NCBI GenBank assembly: GCA_015501075.1 | Contig: JADNYJ010000154.1 | Location: 1-64,000, forward strand | Length of the DNA stretch: 64,000 nt | From: Gymnopilus junonius | Lineage: Eukaryota > Basidiomycota > Agaricomycetes > Agaricales > Galerinaceae | Direction of reading: 5' to 3' | In this document: piece by piece, positions 1 through 11,790 of the stretch | Numbering within the stretch: position 1 is the first letter of the stretch | Layout of the letters: every line of letters begins with the position of its first letter | Notes under the pieces: generated by a model | The model's database searches: none | The model's input: the letters and a program-made list of their open reading frames with translations, nothing else | Told to the model about the DNA's origin: nothing | Translations under genes and position numbers: made by a program

Positions 1-1396
1 AGAGCGAGAAAATGATGAGTTGATGAAGGTGATATAAGTACCATGCTTGGTAAGCTTGAGGCAAGAATCATCACTATTCTCTGAGTGCTTGATGGGGACC
101 TCAGAATCAGATAGATGATATTTCTCCAGAATTGGAATTTCCTCTCTTGCAATGTCATTAGTGAGTCGAGTTTCAAGAACTAGGTCAAAAACATGGATAC
201 TATTTTTAGAATGTGGGGTGCATGAGATTTTGGCTGTCATGATCGTGAATCTCTCTTGGACATGTACCTCCATCTCCTCAGTGCACTCAACATCTTTTTC
301 ATGCACACTGGTGGACATCATCACTTCTGCATCACTGTTTGCAGCACATTGGATTGGAAGGATGGTGGATGTGGTTGGAAGGAGAGATGAGGTTACATTT
401 TGGTCACTTGCTTCCTGGTGGGTCTTATCTACTTCATCATGAACAATGGTGGTTAACGGTGTTCGTGCTTCTATAGCAGGTGTAGATTGCAACTCTTCAT
501 GGACTACTGTCGAAACAGTTGCATCCGCAATGAGTTGCAGACTGCTAGGCATTTCATTCAAGACTTCGGCAGTCAAATTCCCTGCTATCTCGGAGCATTG
601 TAAGGAGTCAACTGTCCTCTTGATTACAGTTTCTGTGGCAGATTGGATGGTATTGGATCCATTATTCATGCATGACTGGTACGATTTTTTCGAATCCTCA
701 TTGATCCCTTGCATATGCCCTGATTCTTCTTTGGACATTGGCAGAACTTGCTTGTTGATGGACCTTGGATCAACAATGAGCATAGCTGCATTAGAGACTT
801 CTTTGAGCATCCATGGATCATCATCGTGATGGTCTGGATTCTTGAGGCGAAGTTGATACTGCACCTGCACCCTAAAATCAATGTGAAAGCCTTGGAGGAA
901 TAATCTGGCCGCTTCATGATTGGTGAGTCTTGATTTACTTTCGAGGTACATGGAGACTCGTATAAATCTCCGATAATATTTGCCGAACTGATCAGCATCT
1001 CATATAGGTTTCTTGACATTCTCCTCGATGATCATTATGAGATCATGAATGAATATTTTTGGTCTTCCTCAGCACCTGGGTACAAGTCAAGGATCTTTGC
1101 TTTGAAAACATCCCAGTTGTCTCCCATGGCTTCTGGCATTAATTCCCAGAGGTCGTAGTCATTATTTGGTGTGTAAAAGATTGCGCTTTGAATTATTTCC
1201 TGATCTGAAAAATTACTTGCCCTCCCGCTTTGTAGATTCCATTTAGATAACATAGGAGAGATGATGGCTGGCCATCAAAATGTGGAGCAGCTTCATGATG
1301 CCAGGGTAGCAGGAGTATTGAGTTTAGAGATAAGGTGTCTGACAGCATCTTTATGCTTGGCCTGATGTCCTTGCTAGGTGAACTTCGAGACAACAC
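1..1396 (-). pseudogene. Degraded gag region of a Ty3-type LTR retrotransposon
   Basis: Read on the minus strand from about 1396 downward, this is a gag-like polyprotein of the kind found in agaricomycete Ty3 (mdg4) elements. An N-terminal piece (about 1300-1260) carries an APHFDG-like motif. The next piece (1253-1038) contains LYPGAEEDQKY. A third piece (about 1008 to the window edge) contains the hallmark run FLQGFHIDFRVQ followed by LKNPDHHDDDPW and stays open to position 1. The pieces lie in different frames, and an in-frame TGA sits near 1010, so the gene is broken at least twice. It begins about 95 bp inside the LTR at 1490-2010 and has the same orientation. The pol part, if present, lies off the left edge. 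Gag assignment is from remembered family motifs; decay is seen directly. Confidence 0.75.
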
Positions 1397-1466
1397 GGCG
1401 CCAGTTCGTGGATTTGGTAGGAGGTTTAGGTATGGGATCAGAAATGTGAAGGGTCAGAATTGTCTA

Positions 1467-1487
1467 GAACCCCCTCGTGGGGCTCCA
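1467..1487 (-). other. Primer-binding site of the LTR element
   Basis: Two bases inside the LTR edge the minus strand reads TGGAGCCCCACGAGGGGG. This starts with the TGG expected of a sequence complementary to a tRNA 3' CCA end and has the expected spacing for a minus-strand primer-binding site. Which tRNA is copied cannot be named from the window. Confidence 0.6.
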
Positions 1488-1489
1488 GT

Positions 1490-2010
1490 TGTAAAAAACC
1501 CATTCTGTGTGGGAACGGTATAAGACGAGGAGAATCTGAAGGGAAGAGTAAGGCGGTGACTCCATCAGTCGCTACCCAAACAATTCCATAGGTAGATAGA
1601 GAATTTGAATAATAAATGTGAGTCTGAACTTGCGACTCTGCTTGCTGCCAAACTCGGGCCAGAATGTAAATGTGAGGGTGAGCTAAATCCTCCGAATACA
1701 AGCTAAAGAAAAGACTAGCTACTACAGGTTTTTATACCTAACTAGCTAATAAATTTTCTTTTAAAAATTTCGAAGGGATAAATATGAAGAGATAGAAGTG
1801 ACTCAGAGAGTCTTTTTTAAGTAGGGAGCTCGACAACGAGAGATCGATGAGCACCTGTTAGTTGATGCACTAGATTCTAAAAATAAAATGAATTGAGTGG
1901 AATAACTTGCCTGTGGTCATCTAGTGACCATTTAATTTCTGGATCTTCATGCATCCATTGTGAGCATGAAAATGACTAATTCTGCATGCAACCAGAGTGC
2001 AAGCTCCACA
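1490..2010 (-). repeat. Long terminal repeat (5' LTR of the gag-bearing element)
   Basis: This 521 bp block starts TGTGGAGC and ends TTTTTACA on the minus strand. It matches the solo LTR at 28275-28798 along its whole length with scattered substitutions and small indels. It lies just upstream (minus sense) of the primer-binding site and gag, so it is the 5' LTR of a reverse-oriented element. The duplicated target would be GTTGC at 2011-2015, but the other end of the element is outside the window. Confidence 0.85.
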
Positions 2011-2015
2011 GTTGC

Positions 2016-3100
2016 AACTAGTAGTATTGAACCCTTGCCATTCACACCAGCTCTGACCTCCAATTGGCATCGCACCTCAAGGAAATCATTGGGTCCCTTC
2101 TAGAGCCAGTCTCTATTCAAACAATTTAGTAGCAGATCATGACCTCAGGAAGACTCGGATATGCACTGCACGCGCGAAGTTCTATCACTGCCTCCACTTT
2201 TTTTTTGTCCTCCATCATCTGAACTGTACTTACGGATGCAGACTCTCCTGGCCACATTTTTTATGACCTTAATTAATTCCGGTACTCTGCTCTGATCCCA
2301 TCGAGCAATCATCCAACCCACGTCACTTCCACTAACAGGGTACGTCGTCTCTTGCACTTCTGGAGTATGAGGATATCTTGTTTATTCCTGGGTTTTGACT
2401 TTTTTTGGTTCTGATTCTGATTCTGGTTCTGATTCATTCTCAATTACGATGGCATCTACATGTTTTTCCTCACTTATATATTGACTCATTTTCTCATTCT
2501 TGCGTTTGCCTCCATCCCTCCTTTTTTTTTTTCCAGGATTCAGGTGCTGCAGGTCATATCTACAGTGTGACTGGGCTGAGCATGGGCAGATCTAATGGGG
2601 GGAAGAATGGGGGTAAGAAATAAGGAGGATTGTGTGCAGTGGGAGTACATAGGACAGTCCAAGTCATGGGTCCGTCCAACTTATGGTTATAGTCTATCAC
2701 TTGTGTGCTTGCTGGTATTGTGATTTTTGAGAGTTGTACTTACTCATACTTGGTCAGGATTCACGCTTCGGCTATAGTGGTTGTCAGGTGTTCAAAGTTA
2801 AGTTCGAATGTGGGTAGGAAATTGGATTTGGTATCTAGGTTAAACTTGGTATCTTGAACAGGTATGCTTTATACCAGGGTGTTTAGTTATGGCTTATGAG
2901 CAGTGATGGGATGTACTGATGAAGTGACGTTCGGCCACTGTACAGATTAATCCTAAAGGTCAGGTACCAGCACTCAAAGTCAGAGAAGACATTTTCACTG
3001 AGTCTTTGCATATTGTCGAGTTGATGGTAGGGTCCCTAAGCCCCTGTCACTATATCCGACTTTATCGATTTTTTTTTTTTGGCTGCAATCTAACAAACAG
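2016..3100. other. No gene recognised
   Basis: Contains T-rich runs (about 2195, 2520 and 3070) and only short open frames without recognisable motifs. The end (about 3069-3100) looks like an intron 3' end: a poly-T tract, CTAAC, then AAACAG leading into the GST fossil. Confidence 0.5.
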
Positions 3101-3585
3101 CCGACTGTTCCTCGCACACCGATCATCCACTGATGCCCTCTGACCCTCTCACACGAGCCCTCGAGCATCGCTTCATTGACAGCTTCACATCCCTCATCAT
3201 CGTCCACCTAAAACCCATCTACATGCACAGTGAAGTTTCCTGCGTACCCCACCTTCTTTCTGGTATCCTCACCATACAAGACTTACTCCCCGCCCCAGCC
3301 CCATCTGGAGTGGGTGGGGGGGAATCCTCCTCCTCTTTTTTCTTTGATGGGGGTCTGTTCTCCTTTGCTGATATCGCCATGGCTCCTTTCCTCGGACGTA
3401 TGTACACTATGGCGAAAGCCGGTCTGATTCCGGATGTTTATGTGGCGCTTATGACTGATCCGAAGTATGTGAGGTTGAATGAGTATGCTCAATCTCTGTT
3501 TTCGCGTAAGAGCTTCTGGGATACTTTCCCTGATGAGAAGATGTATGAACTATCGTTCGTGGTGTATATGTATGTATGTATGTAA
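3101..3585 (+). pseudogene. Glutathione S-transferase C-terminal domain fragment
   Basis: The translation resembles the helical C-terminal half of basidiomycete Ure2p/omega-like glutathione transferases. A PSDPLTRALEHRF segment opens the domain, LLSGILTIQDLLP marks the middle helix, and FSFADIAMAPFLGR with LFSRKSFWDTFPDE marks the conserved end. The N-terminal thioredoxin fold that binds glutathione was not found upstream. The middle carries a low-complexity Gly/Ser/Phe insertion, and the frame ends in a (GTAT)n microsatellite. The entry starts after a plausible intron acceptor. With half the protein missing it is most likely a fossil; a distant upstream exon that I missed is the alternative. 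Confidence 0.6.
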
Positions 3586-5906
3586 TAGGTCTGGGTGTTG
3601 GAATTGGAATTATTGTGGGCAGGGGTTTGGATCAAAAACACACCCACCACAGCAGCGCACAGCCGCGTTGTTTCTGAATCGCTTTCTCCCATCGTCTTGC
3701 TCTTGTCTTGTTTCCTCACTTTGTCAAATATAAAATTGTATATTTACAATCCTAGTTTACAGACGACTAATCACTTACATTTCACGGAATTCCCTCAACC
3801 AACCACACAAACAAAGTTTATGCCCCGTTTCTTTTCGGGGAAACATTGGAACTGACATGGCCTTATGAATCCTCACGGCTTTACACCGTTGTCGTTGGCG
3901 GGTGCTGGTACCAGCGATGTCATCTCGATTTCCTCATCTTCACCCTTGCTTAATCGCCTAAGGAGCAAAGTCTCCGTATTGGACGACGATTCGATGCCTT
4001 CCATGATGTTTTTTTTTCTTTTCCATGACACCATATCCTCGCTTATCGACCCCTCCTCCTCCTCCTCATTCTCCTTCTCCTCCAACTCATGCCTATCCCC
4101 ACCATTTGCACCCTGCCCGCACACGTCGAACCCCATACTGACCTCCGCACTCCGCGCTCCGCGTCAGCCTCACCTTTGCCCTCAGCACCCCAAACTCAAG
4201 CTAAGGCTCAACAGGCGATGCCTGCACACGCTTCCAAAGTTCCAAAGTTCCAAAGTTCCAAAGCTCCCTCTCCTCGCGCTTGCTTCTTCTTCCTTCTTCC
4301 GGAGTATAGAATCGCACAAGGAGAGCTTCGCCCTTCGTCGGTGATGGGCGTATGTAGTACGCATGGGGTGGTGTTAAGGGAGAACGAAGGAGGATGGGGA
4401 TAAAAGGTGAGGTGGGACGGGCTTGGCTTGGCTTGGCTTGTGAATTCCTCTGGGAGGTGTAAATGAAGGGAGAGCTGGTGGTGGCACCCTGCGACGGGCG
4501 GGCGGGCGAGAGCAGCATAATAGGTGATTTGAGGTGCAGTTGAGAGCGACGACGACGCCCATGAGGGTGTTGGGGGGGGGGGGACAGTCGAATGAGGGTG
4601 ATGCTAATCGTGCGCGTAAGGTGTTGAGGTGATGAATCATTCGTCTTGTGTTGGGGTATGAGCGGTGGTGGGTGTTCTAGCCTTCCTCCTCTGGGGGACG
4701 CGTAGCAACAGTGGTAAGCTGTAGGTTCGGTTTGTGCGGGGGAAGGCGGTGGAGGCAGCCTCAGGCGGGGTGTTTTGTCAACTGCAATGTGGGAGCCAGT
4801 TGCGGGACCACGTCAATGATAGCAACGCTCGTCCCCTCGTACCCATGCGAGTACCCTGAACCCCACCTGCAGCCTCGACCCCCCCATCTCAATGTCCTTG
4901 TCAACCTCTCGAGCTGGTGCAGAAGACGCTATCGACATTGACGTCGATCTCGACCTTGCCTGTCAGTCTTCGACTTCAGTGTTTCCAGTATCGTGGGTTG
5001 GTTGAACGGAAGTCTCAACAACAACATGCTGCAGTCTCAACGTCCCAGGTCGACAGTGGCTCCGGCACATCCGGTGGTGATACCTGAGAGGTAGAGGAAG
5101 GCGCCGGGTTGGCAGATCTTCACGATAAGCCCCGGTGTGCACGCCGAATGAGTATCCACATCTCCTTGGGCGATATGCAGCTGAGGCTGAAGTTGGGGCT
5201 TCCCCGTGCGACTCGGCATCCGAGTTGGACTGGAGTTGCTGTTGAGACAGCGAAGGGGGCCTCGGAAGAGGGAATGGAGAAACGGTCGGCTTCGACGCTG
5301 GAGGGGATTCAGGAGACGAGGCAGTCGTTGGTGTTGACGTTGAGGTGGCTGAAGAGATTAAAGGAGCAGGGGTTGACGAAGACGGTGGTGGTGAACGCGA
5401 GAGAGTAGGGCAGTCGACAGAAGAGAAAGACTGGCGAATGAATTTAACGACAACGTGCCCGTCACTGCGGGTATGGGTGAAGAAGATGAAGAGATAGGTA
5501 AGGAAGGCGTCGATGAATCCGAAAAAAATTCAAGCTCGAGTTCTTCCCTCTGAATTCACGGGTGAGGTTAACGTGCAAGGTTTCGGTGCGCTGGCGGATG
5601 CGCGAGTGCTGTGCTGTTAGAGGAGGCAATGTTCTCGAATTTGTTGGAGGCAGGGATGGCATCCTGGTTTCTGGAATGTAGAGGACGACGGTGCGATGGC
5701 GGAAGTGGTGCAGAGAACAGCGTTCGCCAATTTCGCGACTGAGATGCCTGATGCCGAGATGCCGCGGCTAAGCGATTGCGCGAAATTGAATCGGCCTCAA
5801 CAGCACTTTCCCCCTCCGACCAGTCACAACGATCCACAGCCTTTCCTTCTTCTTTCGAAAGCGCGTCGACGCGTATACTGTAAAGCTAAACACTACTTCA
5901 CTTCGA
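3586..5906. other. GC- and C-rich intergenic stretch with short tandem repeats
   Basis: Several overlapping open frames exist on both strands (for example 3865-4344 + and 4201-4640 -), but they are low complexity and compete with each other, and I recognise none. Local repeats are TTCCAAAG x4 (about 4229-4262) and GGCTT x4 (about 4418-4440). A poly-G run lies at 4572-4582. Confidence 0.4.
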
Positions 5907-7396
5907 CTAAACCACCTCCACAGACCACTGCATCTCCCACACCGTCCCATCTTCTTCTGTCCCTACACGAGCAGTTGGGTCGTGTAGTAGATCCACGCCC
6001 TTGTAATGCACCAATTCAGCTTCAACGCGAACCTGAGGTGAGCGGGACCCATTGAAAACTTGTTCGAACCCACATCTGCCCGCCAACTCGAAGGTGAGTG
6101 GCAGAACATCAGTATTGGCGTCGCCTGGGGTTCACATTCAGGGGCTGAGGCTGAGTGAGAGTCAGTACTCCCAAGCCCTGTGCCATTATTTATTTTTTGC
6201 ACAGCGGATTTCCGAAACCCCTTCTCGCGCCTCGCCACGTGAGTTCCGAAGATGATAGATCCTTTTTGTGGGAGGAGGAGCGCTGCGAGGCGCTGTGCGA
6301 GCTCGAGCTGCTGTGCTTTTGAGAAGAGATGGAAGAGTGCGCTGGCGTGGATTGCGGAGACGCGGTGAAGGAGGGGAGTCAGGGATTTGAGAGTGGATAA
6401 ATTTGGACGAGTAGGCTGGGATTCGACTTGTGCCAACTCGAAGGTTGAATTTGGATTCGGATTTGGATTTGGATTTGGATTTGGATTTGACGAGGTGGAC
6501 GGCAGTGAGAGGAAGGCTGGATCGAATATATCGCCTTGGATGAATGTCACTGGGAAGCTTGAAGGTGTCGAGTTGAATAATTCATGGCCACATTGCCAGA
6601 AACCTGAATCAAGAATTAGGTTCGGAAGGTAAGGAGGAATAACAGAAGTTAAATAAGAAAATAAATGAGTGGGTAAGAAACGAATGGGCCTAAAGTAGAT
6701 AGAATACATGCCTTCTCGAAGGTCGGATGCGATGACCTCCTGGGCGGGCCAGCCATCTATGATGAATTTCCTGGTGTCATTGCCGACTGGAAAGAAGAGT
6801 TATTAGTTTTAAGACAGATACCAAGTTCAGACAAGAAATTATATATTTGATGTAGAAAGGGAAAGGACGTAGATTGTGAAGTCAGGGATTGACTCTGAGG
6901 CATATATATTATACGTACAGCAGCATCCAATATCAAGTAAAATAGGGTGTTTGTGATCTGGATCTTGAAGTAATTTGAGTGCTTTTGGGTAACCCGGGAG
7001 GCGTGAATTGTTTAATCTGTAATAGCTAGTATGAGTCTGATAAAAAGGGGAAGAAGCACTCAATGTACCTTAGGAAGTTGAACCGGCGGATACACGGGTA
7101 TCCGTATAACTTCCATTTCGAAGTATTAGGAATTCGATAACAGGGAGACGAAAGAGTGAAGGAACCATGTCGGAATTAATCAACAATCAACAATTAATAA
7201 ACATTTTAAAGAACGGTAATGAACTACACACATCATACGCCCTCTTCTGCACATTAAGCACATGCTGCTTTAGCTCTCGTTCGTCTTGTATTCCTGTCAA
7301 GGTGCGGAAGAACTGGAGTTCGTCAGGGTCGGTAAGGGAATAGAGAGAAGCGTCGAGTGGGGGTTTGGTGTGAGGGTCGTCGTAGAATGTATCCAT
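5907..7396 (-). CDS. AusD-like class I SAM-dependent methyltransferase, five exons, apparent frameshift near the 3' end
   Basis: Exons on the minus strand: 7396-7232, 7109-7069, 7016-6919, 6786-6712 and 6603 down to about 5907. All junction phases agree. It begins MDTFYDDPHTK. YGYPCIRRFNFLR spans exons 2-3, and the SAM-binding motif DIGCCFGND is assembled across exons 3-4. GFWQCGHELF and the IHASALFHLF and MFCHSPSSWR motifs follow. This order matches the fungal AusD-type methyltransferases, many of which act on secondary metabolites; the substrate is unknown. Exon 4 ends in a GC donor (GCATGT). Near 6070 the frame changes: coding-like sequence (VEAELVHYKG, ending WSVEVV) continues in another frame to a stop at 5907, so one base appears missing by a CCC run. 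Without that shift the protein would end at 5963. An Asn-Pro repeat is encoded by (GGATTT)n at about 6446-6488. Confidence 0.8.
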
Positions 7397-7420
7397 TGAG
7401 TTGGTGGGGGTTAGTGAGAA

Positions 7421-7452
<32 letters not shown>

Positions 7453-8880
7453 TAGGAAGCAGGATGAGAACTCAGAACGAGAGGAAAATGATCATGATAT
7501 CTCTTGTCAGTGCGGGCCGGGAGCACTTTAAATAGTTCATTCATAATTAAATCGGGATGGGTCCAGCCCTGTCCGCATCCGAGTCAAAATGCCGCAAGTT
7601 CAAAGTTCATGACAATGGTCGTTTCGATAAATAGGAATGACAATTCGAAGAAGCTGGAGTTGATCATGCCAAATGGAAAAGAGTCTAAGGATTCAAGAAT
7701 CAGAAAAGACCCTCGATAAAATAGCAGGAACTATATGGTATCAGCATGTATTGGTTTTTGAGTCAGAGACTAAGAGACAATATTATATCGTCACCAGCAG
7801 ACATGTAGTATCAAGAACATGGGCCCGCCCTTCCATTGGCAGTCAGTGAGTACTTAAATGAGAGCACCAGTGTGAAGGATCAAAGTATCCAACAAGTTGG
7901 CCAGTTCTTAGCAAGTAGATGGTTTGGTTATGGAGTGAAGCTCAGAGCCCGAACAGTGGACCTCGAGGAGGAGGAAAGGTGGAGTGCCGAACCTACTGGG
8001 GCCAATAATATCATGTCCTCAGATTCTTCTGGTCATTGGACGTCAAGCGGCTTGCAGGAACAACTTTGCAGGTTGTATCAGCATGTGGGTGAGAGGGAAG
8101 TGAGTAGATAGCCTGGAGAATAGACAGCTTTGGAACCAAGCATTGTCTACCAAGGTGGGTAGTACTATACTGGTGATGGCGGAAAGTTGAAGGAAGCAAC
8201 AGACCATGTGCAGCATGACATTAGCTGGCGTGAATCAAGCTTGAGGCTGCCTTTGATCATGTCCTCCCTACAGTATGTATACCGACTCTATTCTCAGAAG
8301 CCTCTAGAATAGATGCACTTTTGAGACCCTACAAACCAACCGCCCATTCTTTCTCCCTCCTGAAATGGTATATGGACCAAAAGGGCACGGATTGAATCTC
8401 AGCACAGTGGGCAGAGATATGCGGTTGGATGGGGGAGCTGTAGATGAAGCAGTTTTTAAAGTGGGGACCATTCAATGTAAGTTAATTACTTCAATTTTCG
8501 GTAATTACTCTAAGCATGATACTTAGGCACACCTAACGTGATATGGTATCGACCAAGTACTGGAGGACAATCGAAATGCACTTGAGGACTGACTGTTCAA
8601 AGGTATGACCACGTTCCCTCCCGTACTCTGGTACATGGTAATTTCACTTCAACCACCTGGCATCTTGATTCTCGAATTTTCAGCACTGTGACTGCATGGC
8701 GCAAAGAATAAATGTTTCCATCATGTTCTTTCAAAATTCAAATCCCTTTCCCGTAGTTCCTGACTCCTACGGTGAGATTATTAGTATGCTTCTTCATCTT
8801 CTTTGTTCCCAGAAAGTTCAATGAAGGCATGAAACAATGCCATTTCCGGCACGTAGCATGGTAGATAAATGGCGCTGAAC
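7397..8880. other. Intergenic region without a recognised gene
   Basis: Just upstream of the methyltransferase is a (GAGAGT)n-like tract (about 7415-7452). The small open frame at 7836-8111 (+) has no recognisable motif and no intron-supported extension. Confidence 0.4.
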
Positions 8881-9051
8881 CCCGACTCTCCTAGCTGTCA
8901 GTGTCAAGTCGGTACCTACCATTCCAAGGTACACATAGGTACGTACGTTCTTGATGTAAATCCCGCTGTTCATTTTTTTCCGGAAACACATAGTAGACTA
9001 TTGAATGGTTAAGTTGACCTCTTATGTGCCTGGCGCATATAGAATATAAAG
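8881..9051 (+). promoter_or_regulatory. Promoter block of S1 (family-type elements)
   Basis: Three elements shared with other members of the family occur in the same order. CTCCTAGCTGTCA ends at 8900, GGTACGTACGTTCTTGATGT is at 8938-8957, and GTGCCTGGCG (9026-9035) is followed by TATAAAG (9045-9051) about 112 bp before the start codon. The same order is seen before S2 and, on the minus strand, before S3. Confidence 0.65.
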
Positions 9052-9162
9052 CAAATGCGATCTCCTCTTCTCCAGACTGCACTCTACTCAAACTTTCGAT
9101 CTATCTTCCACTTTCCATTCAATTTCTCTCTCAACCACCCCTACGTACTCTACATCATCACT

Positions 9163-10373
9163 ATGACCTTCTCCCCTCTCCCCCTCGACCCATCCCAAAT
9201 CACTTCTGCTTTTGTTGACAGCGGAAAGGACAAAGTAATGGACGATGACTATCCTGCCCGGCAAACCCAGGAAGAGCTCAAGCAGATCAGAGAAACCATC
9301 CTCAAGAATGAATCTGACTTTACCACCATCCAAGACTGCATTTGGGGCATGGATAGCAGCAAGGTTCACTCTGTATGTTCCCTGTGGGCTTTCTTCCTAT
9401 TACTATTCATACCCCGGTGCAACGTACAGTACATGTGCTAATCAAGTTACCATTCTATTGTCTAGGCTTATATCTCTGTCATACACAGGTCCCAGGACAT
9501 CGCTACACAGCTCATGGTGGATTTGACCTGTAAGTATACTTACCATCACATTGTTTAATGTGAACTGTTCTAGGCTTGAGTTTTTACTACATTCCCCAAC
9601 GCTGACTCCTCCTATCACTATTGTCCAGCCCTTATCAAAGTGCTCATACCTCTGTTCAAAAATGATGACATTGGGGAGGCACAAAAGAACAAAGTGATAG
9701 ATCGGTACATCGAGGTGTGTATATTCACTTTTGAGGTTTGATTGTTGGATTCAAAATCGCAATTGCAATCCCATTCGCAATCTCAATTATAAAAAAACTT
9801 CACCTAAACAATCTCTTCTTATTTTTTTTTCTTTTTTTCAACCCAGAGCTTCAACGCCTCCACTCACAACATGAACAAACCTGGCGCAGAATTCCTCCGC
9901 ATCCAAGGAGATGTACAAATCTTCCATGAACAAATCACCAAGGCAATCTCAACTGACTTTCCTACTCCTCAGAATTACCAGCCTATTGAGGACGTTCGTA
10001 AAGATCTGATTAATCTCCAACCGGTCTTTGACGATCTGACAGCCCACTTGAGTGTTATTGGGAACATCTGGCCCACGGTGAGTACTGAGATTGGAATTCA
10101 AGTTATGTCACCATTGACCCATTGTACTCTATTTTAGCTCATTGTAGATGCTGGAAGCCTTCATTATAACCTCCAAGATTTAAAGGGAAAGAGCACTCAT
10201 AGTGCAGCAGTGCGTGTACTTGACTTGGTTTTCATTTGTCGATGTTAATAGGATTTCTTATTCCTCTTGGACGGTTTTTTTTTTGATCGCAGGTCTTTGA
10301 GGCAAGGGTGAATTCTGTGAGGGAGGTTTGTAAAGCACTAGCAGCAGTGTTCGATTTGGACATGCAGATTTGA
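9163..10373 (+). CDS. Helical-bundle family, type S (S1), possible alpha-pore-forming-toxin-like component
   Basis: Six exons: 9163-9372, 9466-9529, 9629-9714, 9847-10077, 10138-10209 and 10293-10373, with consistent phases, giving about 247 aa without a break. There is no signal peptide and no membrane segment, and the predicted content is nearly all helix. Landmarks are ESDFTTIQD in exon 1, VLIPLF in exon 3, LTAHLSVIGNIWP at the end of exon 4, and VNSVREVCKAL in the last exon. Exons 2 and 3 (64 and 86 bp) and the last-exon pattern are the same as in S2, S3, M2 and the H genes. The fold suggestion (ClyA/HBL/Cry6Aa-like soluble component) is inferred from the paralogue set. It is the most divergent type S copy. 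Gene structure is firm; function is tentative. Confidence 0.75.
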
Positions 10374-10929
10374 GTAATTGTGGGCAGTTTTCACTTGATG
10401 AGAGTTGAGAAGTGATTTATTCATCATGGTTGAGGGCTTAATGATGTTTCTGTATCATTATTTAGGGGATAAAGTATATTCAAATTCAAAAGGAATCTAT
10501 ACTTTTCTGGAATGCATACATCATGGATATTTCAGAGTAGAGAAATAGAGAAACTTCAACAAGTTCCTTCATTGTTTCGAGTCTAGATAGACAGCAGATA
10601 CCAAGTGATCAGCGATCAATCAGGGAATGGACCATATAGAGTACTTACTGCTGCTGACTCGGAGAAAGTCATACAAGAATCTACAACCAATCGACTGGTG
10701 TGACATTTTAGCGGTGACTGCTGCACAGGCCTGCATATAACCCCAAGTCCTTCCAGAGTTTTTCAGAGCACTTCTCGTGCAAGCTATGGAAAAAGAAATA
10801 AAGAGTAAGTACATGATAACAGAGTGACAAAGAAAGAAATACCACCAAGCTGAGCGTGCTTCGATTTGAGTTTAATTTTCAGTCGACAGAGAGCCAAAAA
10901 ACCCGAGCTTGAACTCCGTTACTAGACCC
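10374..10929. other. 3' flank of S1, no gene recognised
   Basis: AT-rich sequence with only a short minus-strand open frame (10620-10814) that lacks recognisable motifs. Confidence 0.4.
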
Positions 10930-11600
10930 AGATGCAAGTGCAACATGGCGGGCGCACCACGATCTACTGGTAGATGCCGCTTCAGCATATCGACATTGAA
11001 AATGGGACTAAAATGAGTGCACGCTTCAGAAGAAGACACGTACATAGAATTTAGGAATAGCGGCCAGCACAGTACCATCCATGATGACGTCTTGAATAGC
11101 TACAAAATCAGTCATGTGAAACGAAAAATCAGCTCGGAGTGAACGAGATGGTTATAAAAAGGCGCAGGAGAACAAGGACGATATGCAGCGTATTAATCAA
11201 CGATGAAGTTCTCGACAAGTCGAGCTACGTGATGGAAAGTGGAAAGGAAATGTTAACGTTCCTAGTGCCGAGATGCCGGTTGATAAGCGATGAACCCAGG
11301 CCTTGGATGGTCCTTTCCTCCGACACAACGATCCCTACCTTTCCTCTGGCAATACCACAACGACTATCGCAGGGGCACTGATGATGGCACACCATTACAA
11401 TCCGCCCCGCAACATACGTGGATGTGACTAGTACACAGGCGAAATGTGCTGACGCGGTATGGTCAAAAGGTCAAAGCATAGGTACGTTCCATCTTCCAAG
11501 GGTTATTTCATATAAAGGCTTCGAATCTGATACCTCCTAGTTCCAACTCGTAACCCACTTTAGGTACTCTTCCTCGCCTTCTACCACGCTCGTTGTCCTT
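10930..11600 (+). repeat. Decayed third copy of the M/H intergenic promoter region
   Basis: Aligns by eye with 51150-51850 in the right arm and, inverted, with 21140-21800 in the left arm. Shared landmarks in order are ATGATGACGTC, an AATCAGTCA..GTGAAA stretch, CAGCTCGGAG, GGAAAGGAAATG, GATGCCGGTTGATAAGCGATGAA-like sequence, and the M-type promoter end with GGTACGTTC, CTTCCAAGGG and ATATAAAGG (about 11490-11520). No M coding sequence follows and no H gene precedes, so this is an orphaned promoter region of a lost gene pair beside S1. Confidence 0.7.
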
Positions 11601-11790
11601 TTTCAACTTGTGAATGTGAGTAGCTGACGAACTACGGACTGCAATAAGATATTGGAATGGTGCTCGACAAATTGAACTTCTAATTGTTGAAATGTGCAGT
11701 CTGGGATTACATTTGTATTCATTCAAATGCAGAGGGTGAGGCTGTGGAGCAAGAAATGTAATACAAGTTACTACTACTAGCCAATACTTT

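Noticed and set aside
152..829. Two plus-strand open frames at the left edge
   Set aside because: They lie antisense to the gag remnant, whose minus-strand frame carries recognisable motifs.
3865..4640. Overlapping proline/serine/acidic open frames on both strands
   Set aside because: Low complexity, mutually overlapping, and without motifs or splice-supported extension.
6446..6488. (GGATTT)n considered as telomere-like repeat
   Set aside because: It is not the TTAGGG unit, is short, and lies in frame inside a conserved coding exon.
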